The notes: a model not told the origin generated them from the letters alone. DNA of 6,032 nt from Chloroflexi bacterium UBA6019 (GCA_002427995.1 DIZV01000165.1:1302-7333), one strand, 5' to 3'. Positions 1-6,032 are shown, counted from the stretch's first letter. Program-made: numbers and translations.

Positions 1-960
1 GGCCATTCGCTTGATGTCCTCGCTGGTCGGGATCGAGGCCTTCTCGAGCGGGAGGCTGTACGGCATCGGCACTTGCACGCCACCCAGGCGGCGGATCGGG
101 GCATCGAGGTAGTCGAAGCACCGCTCCTGGACGCCGGCCGCGATCTCGGCGGTGACGCCGTACGTCGCCCAGCCCTCCTCGACCACCATGCAGCGAGTGG
201 TCTTGTTGACCGATTCAACGATCGGCGCCCAGTCGATGGGACGGATCGAGCGGAGGTCGATCACTTCGACGTCGATGTCCTCCTCCTCGAGCTGCTTGGC
301 GGCCTCGTGGGCGAGCACAGCCATACGGGACACGCCGACCATCGTCAGGTCAGCGCCGGTGCGCCGGACCGCCGCCTCCCCGAGGGGGGTCGTGTAGTCG
401 CCATCGGGCACCATGCCCCTGACGTTGTAGAGGCTCATCGACTCGAGGAACATCACCGGGTTGTTGGTGCGGATCGCCGACTTCAACATTCCCTTGGCGT
501 CCTCGGGCGTGGTCGGTGCGACGACCAGCAGGCCAGGGATGAGGCCGTATAGGACCTCGAGGCTGTGCGAGTGCTGCGCGGACAGCTGGTGTCCTGCGCC
601 GCCCGGCATACGGACCACCAGAGGTACCTTGGCCTCGCCGCCGAACATGTAGCGGATCTTGGCCGCGTTGTTGACGATCTGGTCGTAGGCGACCAGCGAG
701 AAGTTGATGGTCATCATCTCGACCACCGGTCGTAGGCCCAGCATCGCCGAGCCGATCGCGGCGCCGACGATGACCTCCTCCGCGATGGGCGCGTCGACGA
801 CGCGCTCGGCCCCGAACTTGTCGAGCAGGCCGTCGGTCACGCGGTAGGCGCCGCCGAACTTGCCGATGTCCTCGCCGATCAGGTAGACGGAGTCGTCGCG
901 CTCCATCTCCTCGCCCAGCGCTTCGCGAAGGGCGACGCGGTAAAGCTTTTCTTCAGCCAT
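1..960 (-). CDS. pdhB: Pyruvate dehydrogenase-type E1 component, beta subunit (3' end cut by window edge)
   Basis: Beta chain of the two-chain (alpha2beta2) E1 of a 2-oxoacid dehydrogenase complex. With E1 alpha it decarboxylates the 2-oxoacid on thiamine diphosphate and reductively acylates the lipoyl group of E2 in the cytoplasm. Reading back from the ATG at 960-958 gives 320 residues with no stop. The family is usually about 325-335 residues, so only a short C-terminal tail is missing. Visible marks are LIGEDIGKFGGAYRVTDGL (residues 27-45), DAPIAEE (56-62), where E61 aligns with the Glu that contacts the cofactor aminopyrimidine, and MTINFSLVAYDQIVNNAAK (83-101). Further on are AQHSHS (128-133, conserved His130), VVAPTTPEDAKG (146-157), the C-terminal transketolase-type domain with VIDLRSIRPID (233-243), and VVEEGWATYG (259-268). 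The start overlaps the upstream stop as TAATG and has a good GGAGA ribosome site. The pairing with a PDH-like E1 alpha favours pyruvate. A branched-chain oxoacid or acetoin substrate cannot be excluded. Confidence 0.93.
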   Translation of the reverse strand, partial: MAEEKLYRVALREALGEEMERDDSVYLIGEDIGKFGGAYRVTDGLLDKFGAERVVDAPIAEEVIVGAAIGSAMLGLRPVVEMMTINFSLVAYDQIVNNAAKIRYMFGGEAKVPLVVRMPGGAGHQLSAQHSHSLEVLYGLIPGLLVVAPTTPEDAKGMLKSAIRTNNPVMFLESMSLYNVRGMVPDGDYTTPLGEAAVRRTGADLTMVGVSRMAVLAHEAAKQLEEEDIDVEVIDLRSIRPIDWAPIVESVNKTTRCMVVEEGWATYGVTAEIAAGVQERCFDYLDAPIRRLGGVQVPMPYSLPLEKASIPTSEDIKRMA

Positions 961-974
961 TAGAGCGGATCTCC
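958..974 (-). promoter_or_regulatory. Ribosome binding site and TAATG stop/start overlap coupling the fusion gene to pdhB
   Basis: The fusion gene's TAA (962-960) and the pdhB ATG (960-958) share one base, giving TAATG. GGAGA at 974-970, inside the last codons of the fusion gene, is nine bases upstream of the ATG. This arrangement fits translational coupling and fixes the pdhB start. It would help keep E1 beta output matched to E1 alpha. Confidence 0.8.
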
Positions 975-3524
975 GCGGAGCTCGGCTCGCTCCTCCCACT
1001 CGTCCGCGTACACGTACTTGTAGAGGTCCTCGACCTTCGGGTCCGGGCTTTCGTCGGCGTACTTGATGATGTCCTGGACCTCGGCGTCGATTTCCGTGCG
1101 AACCTTCTTGAAGTACTCCTCATCGGCCAGCTTGGCTTTCTCGAGCTCGTGCTCGAAGGCGACGATGGGGTCGGCCTTGCGCCACTTCTCCTTGTCCTCG
1201 GTGGAGCGGTATTTGTCGGGGTCGACCACTGAGTGGCCTTTGAAGCGGTAGCAGAGGGCCTCGATGAATCGGGGCTCGGAGTCCGCGCGCGTCTTCTCGA
1301 CGATCTCGCTCGTTTTCAGCAGCACCTCGCGTACGTTCATGCCGTCGATCTGGATCGATTCTATGTCGTAGGCGCATGCCTTCTTGTAGATGTCAGCGAC
1401 AGCGGACGAGGCTTCGACGGGGGTGCCCATGCCGTACCGGTTATTTATGCAGAACCAGACCACCGGCAGCTTGAACACCTTGGAGAAGTTCAGGGACTCG
1501 TGGAAGGCGCCGATGTTCGTGGCGCCGTCGCCGAACATGCAGAAGACGACGTCCTTCTCCTTCTTATAGCGGACCGCCCACCCGCCTCCAGTGGCCAGGG
1601 GGAGGTGTCCGCCGACGATGCCGTAGCCGCCCATGAAGCGGAGGTCGGAGTCGAACATGTGCATCGAGCCGCCACGTCCGTGCGAGGTGCCGGTCTCTTT
1701 GCCGAAGAGCTCTGCCATCACGGCCTTGGGGTCGATGCCGCGGGCTATGGCGTGGCCGTGCTCGCGGTAGCTGGTGAAGATGTAGTCGGTCAGCTGGAGG
1801 GGCAGGATGCCGCCGACCACTGTCGCCTCCTCGCCGATGTTCAGGTGGCAGTAGCCGCCGATCTTCGCTTTGGTGTACTGCTCCTGCGTGCGCTCCTCGA
1901 AGCGCCTGATGAACTGCATCTGCCGGTGCAGGCGGAGAAGGAAATCGCGATTGTCCTTCGTGAGCTCGAGCATTTTGGGCGTGATGGCTTTGGGGTGTGG
2001 GGGAGAGGTTGGCGGTTTTACGGAAGCGACCATCTGCTTCTCACGATTCTGAACGGGTGCGGCCTTTGAAGTCGCGGCGACCGCTGTCGCGGGCTCGGGT
2101 GCAGATACAGCGGCGGCAGCTGTGGCTGCCGGCGCGGTGCGCTTGTTCGGGATGTGGATCGCCCTGCCTTGCGCCGCCAGCGCCGCCTCCATCAGCGACT
2201 CTGGAAGCGTTGGGTGTGCGTGGATCGTGAGGTCTAGCTGCTCCATCGTCAGGCCGTTCTGAATCGCCAGCGTCGCTTCCGCGATCAGGTCGGTCGCGCG
2301 TGGTCCGATGATGTGCGCGCCCAGGATCTTGCCCGAGCCCGCCTCCGCGATGACCTTGGCGAATCCCTCCGACTGCCCAAGGGTCAGGGCCCGGCCTGAG
2401 GCAGCGAATGGGAACCTGCCGACCTTGATGTCGAGCCCTTTGTCCCTGGCTTCTTTCTCGCCAAGGCCGACGTGGGCGATCTCCGGGTCGGTGTAGATGC
2501 AGTTGGGAGCCGCGTGGTAGTCGGGAGTCCTGTTTCCGTTTCCAGCAATGTTCTCTACCGCGCAGATGCCTTCGTAGGAGGCGACGTGGGCGAGCATGAT
2601 GCCGCCGATGACATCGCCGATGGCCCAAACCCCTGACGCTGTGGTGCGGAGCTGCGCATCGACGACGACGCGGCCGCGCTCGAGCTTCACGCCGGCTTCC
2701 TCGGCTCCGAGCCCTTCGGTGTAAGGCGAACGGCCGACCGCGAGCAGGACCTGGTCAGCGTCTAACGCTCCGCCCTCGCCGCCCTCTGAGAACCGTACCT
2801 GCAACCCGCCTTTGGCCTTGACCACCTCCGCGACCTTGCTGTTGGTGTGAATCGCGCCGCCGATTCCGGCGAGGTGCTTCGTGTACACGTTGACGAGGTC
2901 TGCGTCGACCATCGGCAGCACCTGCGGCAGCATCTCAAGCACTGTCACCTTGCTGCCGAGGGCGGCGAACATCGCTGCGAACTCCATTCCAACCACGCCT
3001 CCGCCGATGACGGCAAGCCGCTTCGGCACATCCTTCAGCTCGAGGATTTGGTCGGAGTCGATCGTGTGCTCGGCGCCTTTCAACGGGATGCGCGAGATGG
3101 CCGAGCCGGTGGCGATCACGATGTCCTTGGCCTTGATGACGTCGTTGCCGACCGTCACCGTGCCTTTGCCCGTGAGCCGCGCGGCACCGCGAAATGTCGT
3201 GACGCCCCCCGTCTTCAACAGGCCCTCGACGCCCTTCACCAGCTGGTCGACGACAGCAGTCTTCCTCTTTTGCGCCACCGACCAGTCGAAAGCGATCGAG
3301 TCGGTGACGAGGCCGAACTCGGCGCCGCCCTTGGCCAGGCTGTACAGCTCGGATGACTGCAGCAACGCCTTGGTCGGGATGCAGCCGCGCACAAGGCACG
3401 TGCCGCCGAGCCGGTCCTTCTCGACAATCGCCGTCTTGGCGCCAAGCTGGGCGGCCCGAAGAGCGGCGACGTAGCCGCCAGGCCCACCGCCCAAGATCAC
3501 GACGTCAAACGACGAGTCAGCCAT
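960..3524 (-). CDS. lpdA-pdhA: Fused dihydrolipoamide dehydrogenase (E3) - pyruvate dehydrogenase E1 alpha subunit
   Basis: One 854-residue frame holds two complete enzymes. Residues 1-461 are E3, the FAD/NAD disulfide oxidoreductase that reoxidises dihydrolipoyl-E2 and makes NADH. It shows the FAD-binding GGGPGG (12-17), redox-active cysteines C43 and C48 in GGTCLVRGCIPTKAL, and the NAD-binding GGGVVG (174-179) with E197 after the next strand. It also has AIGD (301-304) of the second FAD site and the dimer-interface HAHPTLPE with catalytic His437 and Glu442. Its length matches stand-alone E3 (~460-470). Residues 462-497 are an Ala/Pro-rich linker. Residues 498-854 are E1 alpha at normal length: FIRRFEERTQEQY (538-550), GGYCHLNIGEEATVVGG (556-572), TSYREHGHAIARG (584-596), GGSMHMF (618-624), the thiamine-diphosphate/Mg motif from GDG (665-667) to NN (694-695), and the loop YRFKGHSVVDPDKYRS (759-774) with His764. 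No catalytic residue looks lost. The start has AGAAGGA six bases upstream. The gene sits 51 bp after nadE and is coupled to pdhB. The fusion itself is seen directly. Pyruvate as substrate is inferred from the E1 alpha family. Confidence 0.93.
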   Translation of the reverse strand: MADSSFDVVILGGGPGGYVAALRAAQLGAKTAIVEKDRLGGTCLVRGCIPTKALLQSSELYSLAKGGAEFGLVTDSIAFDWSVAQKRKTAVVDQLVKGVEGLLKTGGVTTFRGAARLTGKGTVTVGNDVIKAKDIVIATGSAISRIPLKGAEHTIDSDQILELKDVPKRLAVIGGGVVGMEFAAMFAALGSKVTVLEMLPQVLPMVDADLVNVYTKHLAGIGGAIHTNSKVAEVVKAKGGLQVRFSEGGEGGALDADQVLLAVGRSPYTEGLGAEEAGVKLERGRVVVDAQLRTTASGVWAIGDVIGGIMLAHVASYEGICAVENIAGNGNRTPDYHAAPNCIYTDPEIAHVGLGEKEARDKGLDIKVGRFPFAASGRALTLGQSEGFAKVIAEAGSGKILGAHIIGPRATDLIAEATLAIQNGLTMEQLDLTIHAHPTLPESLMEAALAAQGRAIHIPNKRTAPAATAAAAVSAPEPATAVAATSKAAPVQNREKQMVASVKPPTSPPHPKAITPKMLELTKDNRDFLLRLHRQMQFIRRFEERTQEQYTKAKIGGYCHLNIGEEATVVGGILPLQLTDYIFTSYREHGHAIARGIDPKAVMAELFGKETGTSHGRGGSMHMFDSDLRFMGGYGIVGGHLPLATGGGWAVRYKKEKDVVFCMFGDGATNIGAFHESLNFSKVFKLPVVWFCINNRYGMGTPVEASSAVADIYKKACAYDIESIQIDGMNVREVLLKTSEIVEKTRADSEPRFIEALCYRFKGHSVVDPDKYRSTEDKEKWRKADPIVAFEHELEKAKLADEEYFKKVRTEIDAEVQDIIKYADESPDPKVEDLYKYVYADEWEERAELRGDPL
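2031..2042 (-). promoter_or_regulatory. Possible internal translation start for free E1 alpha (weak)
   Basis: An in-frame ATG (2033-2031, Met498 of the fusion) lies exactly where a stand-alone E1 alpha would begin. A purine-rich GAGAAG (2042-2037) sits only three bases upstream. That spacing is too short for an efficient Shine-Dalgarno site, so internal initiation is possible but weakly supported. The site could equally be a relic of the former separate gene. Confidence 0.2.
2034..2141 (-). other. Interdomain linker of the E3-E1alpha fusion
   Basis: This stretch encodes residues 462-497, between the normal end of E3 (...IHIPNK) and the Met498 that looks like the natural N-terminus of E1 alpha. 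Of 36 residues, 14 are Ala and 4 are Pro, and the last few are polar and charged (VQNREKQ). The next stretch, 501-511, adds five prolines (KPPTSPPHP), so the flexible segment may run to about residue 515. Its composition resembles the mobile Ala/Pro linkers of E2 proteins. It carries no lipoyl-lysine (DKA) motif and no recognisable peripheral-subunit-binding domain, so it is read as a tether only. Confidence 0.75.
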
Positions 3525-3530
3525 ATAGCG

Positions 3531-3537
3531 TCCTTCT
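3531..3537 (-). promoter_or_regulatory. Ribosome binding site of the E3-E1alpha fusion gene
   Basis: AGAAGGA, read on the minus strand, ends six bases before the ATG at 3524-3522. It is a strong match at good spacing and supports that ATG, which also places the FAD-binding Rossmann motif at the usual distance from the N-terminus of E3. Confidence 0.75.
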
Positions 3538-3556
3538 ATACGAGATATCGAGAATG

Positions 3557-3562
3557 ATTATG
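3557..3562 (-). promoter_or_regulatory. Candidate -10 box upstream of the E3-E1alpha fusion
   Basis: CATAAT on the minus strand (five of six bases match TATAAT) lies in the 51-bp gap between nadE and the fusion gene, which is clearly more AT-rich than the surrounding coding DNA. Transcription would begin near 3550, leaving a leader of about 25 bases that contains the ribosome site. No convincing -35 hexamer lies 16-18 bases upstream, and no terminator hairpin follows nadE. Co-transcription from nadE is therefore an equally good reading. Confidence 0.25.
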
Positions 3563-3575
3563 CCGGGGCGTCTGG

Positions 3576-5357
3576 TTAAGGCGTGGGGCGAGCGCCATTG
3601 GGGACGTAGCGGTTGACGATCGGCATGCGCCGGTCGCGGCCGAAAGCGCGCGGGGTGATCTTCACGCCGGGCGGGTACTGGCGCCGCTTGTACTCGCTGC
3701 GGTCGACGAGCTGGATGACGCGAGCGACGACCTCTGGCTTGTTGCCCGCAGCCACCAGCTCCTCTGGCCCAAGGTCCTGCTCGACGTAGCCGCGCAGGAT
3801 GGGATCGAGCTCGTCGTATGGCGGCAGGCTGTCCGAGTCCTTCTGATCCGGCTTGAGCTCGGCGGTCGGCGGCTTGGTGATGACGCGCTCGGGAATCGGT
3901 TGAAGTGCGCCCGGCGCGCGCCCGGCGGCGCTGATCGAGTTCCGGTAGCGGCACAGCTCGTAGACCATCGTTTTGGTGATGTCCTTGAGGACGGCGAAGC
4001 CACCGGCCATGTCGCCGTAGAGGGTGCCGTAGCCGGTCGCGAGCTCGGACTTGTTGCCCGTGGTGAGCACGATGTAGCCGAACTTGTTCGACAAGGCATG
4101 GAGGATCGTGCTCCTGATTCGCGGCTGGATGTTCTCCTCCGCCACTCCAGCGATAGTGCCGCGAAACGCGTCGGCGAGGATCTCCTCGAACGCTCCGTGC
4201 GCAGACTCGATCGGGAAGTCGAGCAACTGGATCCCAAGGGCCTCGGCCACCAGGCCGGCGTCCTCGAGGCTCTCGGGCGACGTGAAGCGCGAAGGCATCC
4301 GCACCCCGATGACGTTCTCCGGGCCGAGCGCGTCCGACGCGATGGCGGCGGTGAGGGCGGAGTCGACGCCACCGGAAAGTCCGATCACCACCTTCTGAAA
4401 ATTCTGCTTGGCCACGTAGTCGTGGGTGCCGAGAACGACAGCGGCGTAGACCTCGGCAGCTCCCTCCAGCGGCCGGGCATCGACGCGACTCAGCTTGGGC
4501 TTGGGCCGGTCGCCAGCGGACTTGGCGGCCTGTAGATCTATTTCGCTCACGAGGAGCTCGAGCCTCTCAGCGCCCTCCGCTTCGCGGCGGATGCTCTCGT
4601 GCGGCCTGTGAAATGGGACGGAGCCGAGGTTGACGTCACAGACCAGAAGGTCTTCGCGGAACGAGGGCGCCCGCGCGATCACATCTCCCGTGGGACCAAA
4701 GATCGCGCTGTTGCCGTCAAAGACGAGCTCGTCTTGCCCGCCGACCATGTTGACCCATGCGATGAAGCAGCCGTAGTCGGAGGCGCGGCCCGCGATCATC
4801 TCCTCGCGGTGAACGCGCTTGCCCTCGTGATAAGGCGAGCCGTTGATATTGAGCAGCAGCTCGGCGCCGTGGTGCGCCTCCCATGCCATCGGGCCCGCCG
4901 GGTACCAGCAGTCCTCACACACGGAGACTCCGATCCGAACGCCGCCCAGCTCGAAGATCGGGCAGTGGTGACCTGGCGTGAAGTAGCGCTGCTCGTCGAA
5001 GACCCCGTAGTTGGGCAGGAAGACCTTGTGGTAGACGGCCTTGAGCTCGCCGTCGTGAATGAACGCGGCGGCGTTGAACAGGTCGCCTTCCTCGTCAACG
5101 AAGCCGACCACCGCCGAGATGCCCTTGGTCGCCTCGACCACCACGTTGAGCTGCTTCAGGTTGTCGCGGACGAATGCGGGCTTGAGGACGAGGTCCTCGG
5201 GGGGATATCCGGTTATCGCCAGCTCGGGAAACAGCACGACGTCGGCGCCCTGGTCGCGCGCGCGACCGATCCAATCGACGATCAGGCGCGAGTTACCCCA
5301 CAGATCGCCCACGACCGGGTTGATCTGAGCCAGTGCGATTCGCAGGACTCGGTCCAC
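3576..5357 (-). CDS. nadE: Glutamine-dependent NAD+ synthetase
   Basis: Catalyses the last step of NAD+ synthesis: ATP-dependent amidation of nicotinic acid adenine dinucleotide, using ammonia released from glutamine by its own N-terminal domain. With the GTG at 5357-5355 as start, the protein has 593 residues, normal for the two-domain form. The N-terminal nitrilase-fold glutaminase (about 1-270) shows the Glu-Lys-Cys triad: E45 in FPELAITGYPPEDL, K111 in YHKVFLPNYGVFDE and C147 in SVCEDCW. The C-terminal synthetase (about 300-593) has the pyrophosphate-binding loop SGGVDS (328-333), TTGNKSELATGYGTLYGD (432-449), KPPTAELKPDQKD (495-507) and the conserved tail PRAFGRDRRMPIVNRY (569-584). The same frame extends to another GTG at 5384-5382, but that one lacks a ribosome site. 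The 5357 GTG has GGGGAGGA upstream and removes nine residues not typical of the family. It lies divergent from pyrF and 51 bp ahead of the E3-E1alpha gene. E3 uses NAD+, so the clustering may be functional, which is an inference. Confidence 0.95.
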   Translation of the reverse strand: MDRVLRIALAQINPVVGDLWGNSRLIVDWIGRARDQGADVVLFPELAITGYPPEDLVLKPAFVRDNLKQLNVVVEATKGISAVVGFVDEEGDLFNAAAFIHDGELKAVYHKVFLPNYGVFDEQRYFTPGHHCPIFELGGVRIGVSVCEDCWYPAGPMAWEAHHGAELLLNINGSPYHEGKRVHREEMIAGRASDYGCFIAWVNMVGGQDELVFDGNSAIFGPTGDVIARAPSFREDLLVCDVNLGSVPFHRPHESIRREAEGAERLELLVSEIDLQAAKSAGDRPKPKLSRVDARPLEGAAEVYAAVVLGTHDYVAKQNFQKVVIGLSGGVDSALTAAIASDALGPENVIGVRMPSRFTSPESLEDAGLVAEALGIQLLDFPIESAHGAFEEILADAFRGTIAGVAEENIQPRIRSTILHALSNKFGYIVLTTGNKSELATGYGTLYGDMAGGFAVLKDITKTMVYELCRYRNSISAAGRAPGALQPIPERVITKPPTAELKPDQKDSDSLPPYDELDPILRGYVEQDLGPEELVAAGNKPEVVARVIQLVDRSEYKRRQYPPGVKITPRAFGRDRRMPIVNRYVPNGARPTP

Positions 5358-5368
5358 AAGATCAATTG

Positions 5369-5376
5369 TCCTCCCC
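5369..5376 (-). promoter_or_regulatory. Ribosome binding site deciding the nadE start
   Basis: GGGGAGGA on the minus strand lies 11 bases before the GTG at 5357-5355. The spacing is slightly long, but this is the strongest such site near the 5' end of nadE. It falls inside the longer reading frame that starts at 5384, which argues against that longer start. Confidence 0.6.
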
Positions 5377-5384
5377 GCGCCCAC

Positions 5385-5390
5385 TAGGAT
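5385..5390 (+). promoter_or_regulatory. Ribosome site or leaderless -10 box for pyrF
   Basis: TAGGAT lies eight bases before the pyrF GTG (5399-5401). It can be read two ways. The AGGA within it (5386-5389) is a modest Shine-Dalgarno site at nine bases. Alternatively the hexamer fits the TANNNT pattern of a -10 box placed so that the transcript would start at or next to the start codon, that is, leaderless. No clear -35 box is visible. The sequence alone does not decide between them. Confidence 0.4.
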
Positions 5391-5398
5391 TGGTTCCG

Positions 5399-6032
5399 GT
5401 GAGCTACTTCGAACGACTACGCGCGCTCTCCAAGGAGCGCCACACGCTCCTCTGCGTCGGCCTGGATCCCGACCCCGAGCGAATCGAGGGCGGCGCGGCT
5501 GGCGCCCTTCGCCACTGCCGTGGCATCGTTCGCCAGACGCAGGAGCATGCTTGCTGCTTCAAGCCGAACAGTGCCTTCTGGGAGCAGTACGGGCCTGACG
5601 GCTGGAAGGCGTTGCTGGAGCTGCGGGACGAGGCGCCGACCACACCGTTCCTCTTCGACGCCAAGCGTGGCGATATGGGCAACACGATGCGCGCCTACGC
5701 GTCGGCAGCCTTCGGAACCCTCGCCATGGATGCCGCGACCGTGAACCCATATCTCGGCGCCGATTCGATCGAGGAGTTCACCCGCTACACGGATCGAGGC
5801 GTCTACATCGTCTGTCGGTCTTCAAACCCCGGCGCCGCGAGCCTCCAGCACCTTCAGCCCGAGGGCAAGCCGCTATACCTTCACGTCGCGGCGCTGGGTG
5901 AGACGCTGAACGTCCACGGAAACGTAGGTCTCGTCGTTGGGGCAACGGCGCCGGAACAGATCGCAGAAGTTCGAGCAGCCACCGATCTGCCCTTCCTCAT
6001 CCCAGGGGTTGGAGCACAGGGCGGCGACCTCG
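5399..6032 (+). CDS. pyrF: Orotidine 5'-phosphate decarboxylase, type 2 (3' end cut by window edge)
   Basis: Decarboxylates orotidine 5'-phosphate to UMP, the final step of de novo pyrimidine nucleotide synthesis, as a cytoplasmic TIM-barrel enzyme. The first 211 codons are present. The family is about 270 residues, so roughly a fifth is missing. Motifs in order are LCVGLDPDP (18-26), CFKPNSAFWEQYG (53-65), the catalytic FDAKRGDMGNT (86-96) with Asp87, Lys89 and Asp92, and VNPYLGADSIEEF (115-127). VCRSSNPGA (138-146) and the phosphate-binding region VVGATAPEQ (179-187) with PFLIPGVGAQGGDL (198-211) follow. The DAKRGD core with VNPYLG and SSNPGA is characteristic of the type 2 (mycobacterial-like) group. 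The GTG start gives the usual short N-terminus (SYFERLRAL) and has AGGA nine bases upstream. The gene is divergent from nadE with 41 bp between start codons. It is probably unrelated in function to the dehydrogenase cluster. Downstream pyrimidine or other genes would lie beyond the right edge. Confidence 0.95.
   Translation, partial: MSYFERLRALSKERHTLLCVGLDPDPERIEGGAAGALRHCRGIVRQTQEHACCFKPNSAFWEQYGPDGWKALLELRDEAPTTPFLFDAKRGDMGNTMRAYASAAFGTLAMDAATVNPYLGADSIEEFTRYTDRGVYIVCRSSNPGAASLQHLQPEGKPLYLHVAALGETLNVHGNVGLVVGATAPEQIAEVRAATDLPFLIPGVGAQGGDL

Larger units (their letters stand above)
5358..5398. promoter_or_regulatory. Divergent intergenic region between nadE and pyrF
   Basis: Only 41 bp separate the two start codons, and ribosome-site-like elements for both genes fill much of it (5369-5376 for nadE, 5386-5389 for pyrF). 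That leaves no room for two separate full promoters. At least one promoter is likely to lie inside the opposite gene's 5' coding region, or pyrF may be transcribed leaderless. No clear operator or inverted repeat is seen. Confidence 0.45.

Noticed and set aside
73..552. 159-codon plus-strand frame opposite pdhB
   Set aside because: pdhB on the minus strand is conserved across the whole stretch. This frame has no family resemblance and no ribosome site.
1233..2069. 278-codon open frame on the plus strand opposite E1 alpha
   Set aside because: It lies wholly antisense to the strongly conserved E1 alpha and the linker, has no recognisable domain, and is the kind of shadow frame that GC-rich codon use produces.
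2034..2141. Lipoyl or subunit-binding domain hidden in the fusion linker
   Set aside because: The segment is only 36 residues of Ala/Pro-rich sequence with no lipoyl-lysine motif and no room for a folded domain.
2041..2628. 195-codon minus-strand frame overlapping the E3 C-terminal half
   Set aside because: Arg/His/Gly-rich out-of-frame translation of the E3 coding sequence. The real frame carries the HAHPTLPE motif here.
960..3524. Fusion as a frameshift or pseudogene
   Set aside because: Both halves are full length with intact catalytic motifs, and the frame runs through the joint without a stop. An assembly join cannot be excluded from sequence alone but has no positive sign.
5355..5384. 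Longer nadE start at the GTG at 5384-5382
   Set aside because: It would add nine non-family residues and has no ribosome site. The strong GGGGAGGA lies downstream of it and serves the GTG at 5357.
4599..5387. 262-codon open frame on the plus strand opposite the nadE glutaminase domain
   Set aside because: It is antisense to a clear nitrilase-fold domain with an intact catalytic triad. The translation is Val/Asp/Arg/His-rich with no motif.

Overview
The window comes from a GC-rich bacterial chromosome with tightly packed genes and several GTG starts. It carries four protein-coding genes. Three lie on the minus strand in the order nadE, an E3-E1alpha fusion, and pdhB. One, pyrF, diverges on the plus strand. 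The taxon cannot be fixed from the sequence. GC richness, mycobacterial-type (type 2) PyrF, glutamine-dependent NadE with a nitrilase domain, and a two-chain E1 would fit Actinobacteria, Chloroflexota or a related high-GC lineage. No RNA gene, mobile element, CRISPR array or phage gene is visible, so this reads as a core metabolic region.

Layout, left to right: 1-960 (minus) is the beta subunit of a two-chain pyruvate dehydrogenase-type E1, with only its last few residues cut off by the window edge. 960-3524 (minus) is one uninterrupted 854-codon frame. It joins a complete dihydrolipoamide dehydrogenase (E3) to a complete thiamine-diphosphate E1 alpha subunit through an Ala/Pro-rich linker. 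Its stop codon overlaps the pdhB start (TAATG). 3525-3575 is a short, relatively AT-rich gap with a good ribosome binding site and a possible -10 box. 3576-5357 (minus) is glutamine-dependent NAD+ synthetase. 5358-5398 is a 41-bp divergent gap. 5399-6032 (plus) is the first ~211 codons of orotidine 5'-phosphate decarboxylase.

How the genes work together: the fusion and pdhB together supply E1 (alpha plus beta) and E3 of a 2-oxoacid dehydrogenase complex, most likely pyruvate dehydrogenase. The E2 acyltransferase core is not in the window and would be expected just past the left edge, downstream of pdhB. E3 passes electrons to NAD+, and NadE makes NAD+, so the minus-strand cluster has a loose metabolic logic. 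PyrF belongs to pyrimidine synthesis and is probably only a neighbour.

The notable point is the E3-E1alpha fusion. It physically joins the first and last enzymes of the complex, which normally are separate chains recruited by E2. Both halves keep their catalytic motifs, so it looks functional rather than broken.
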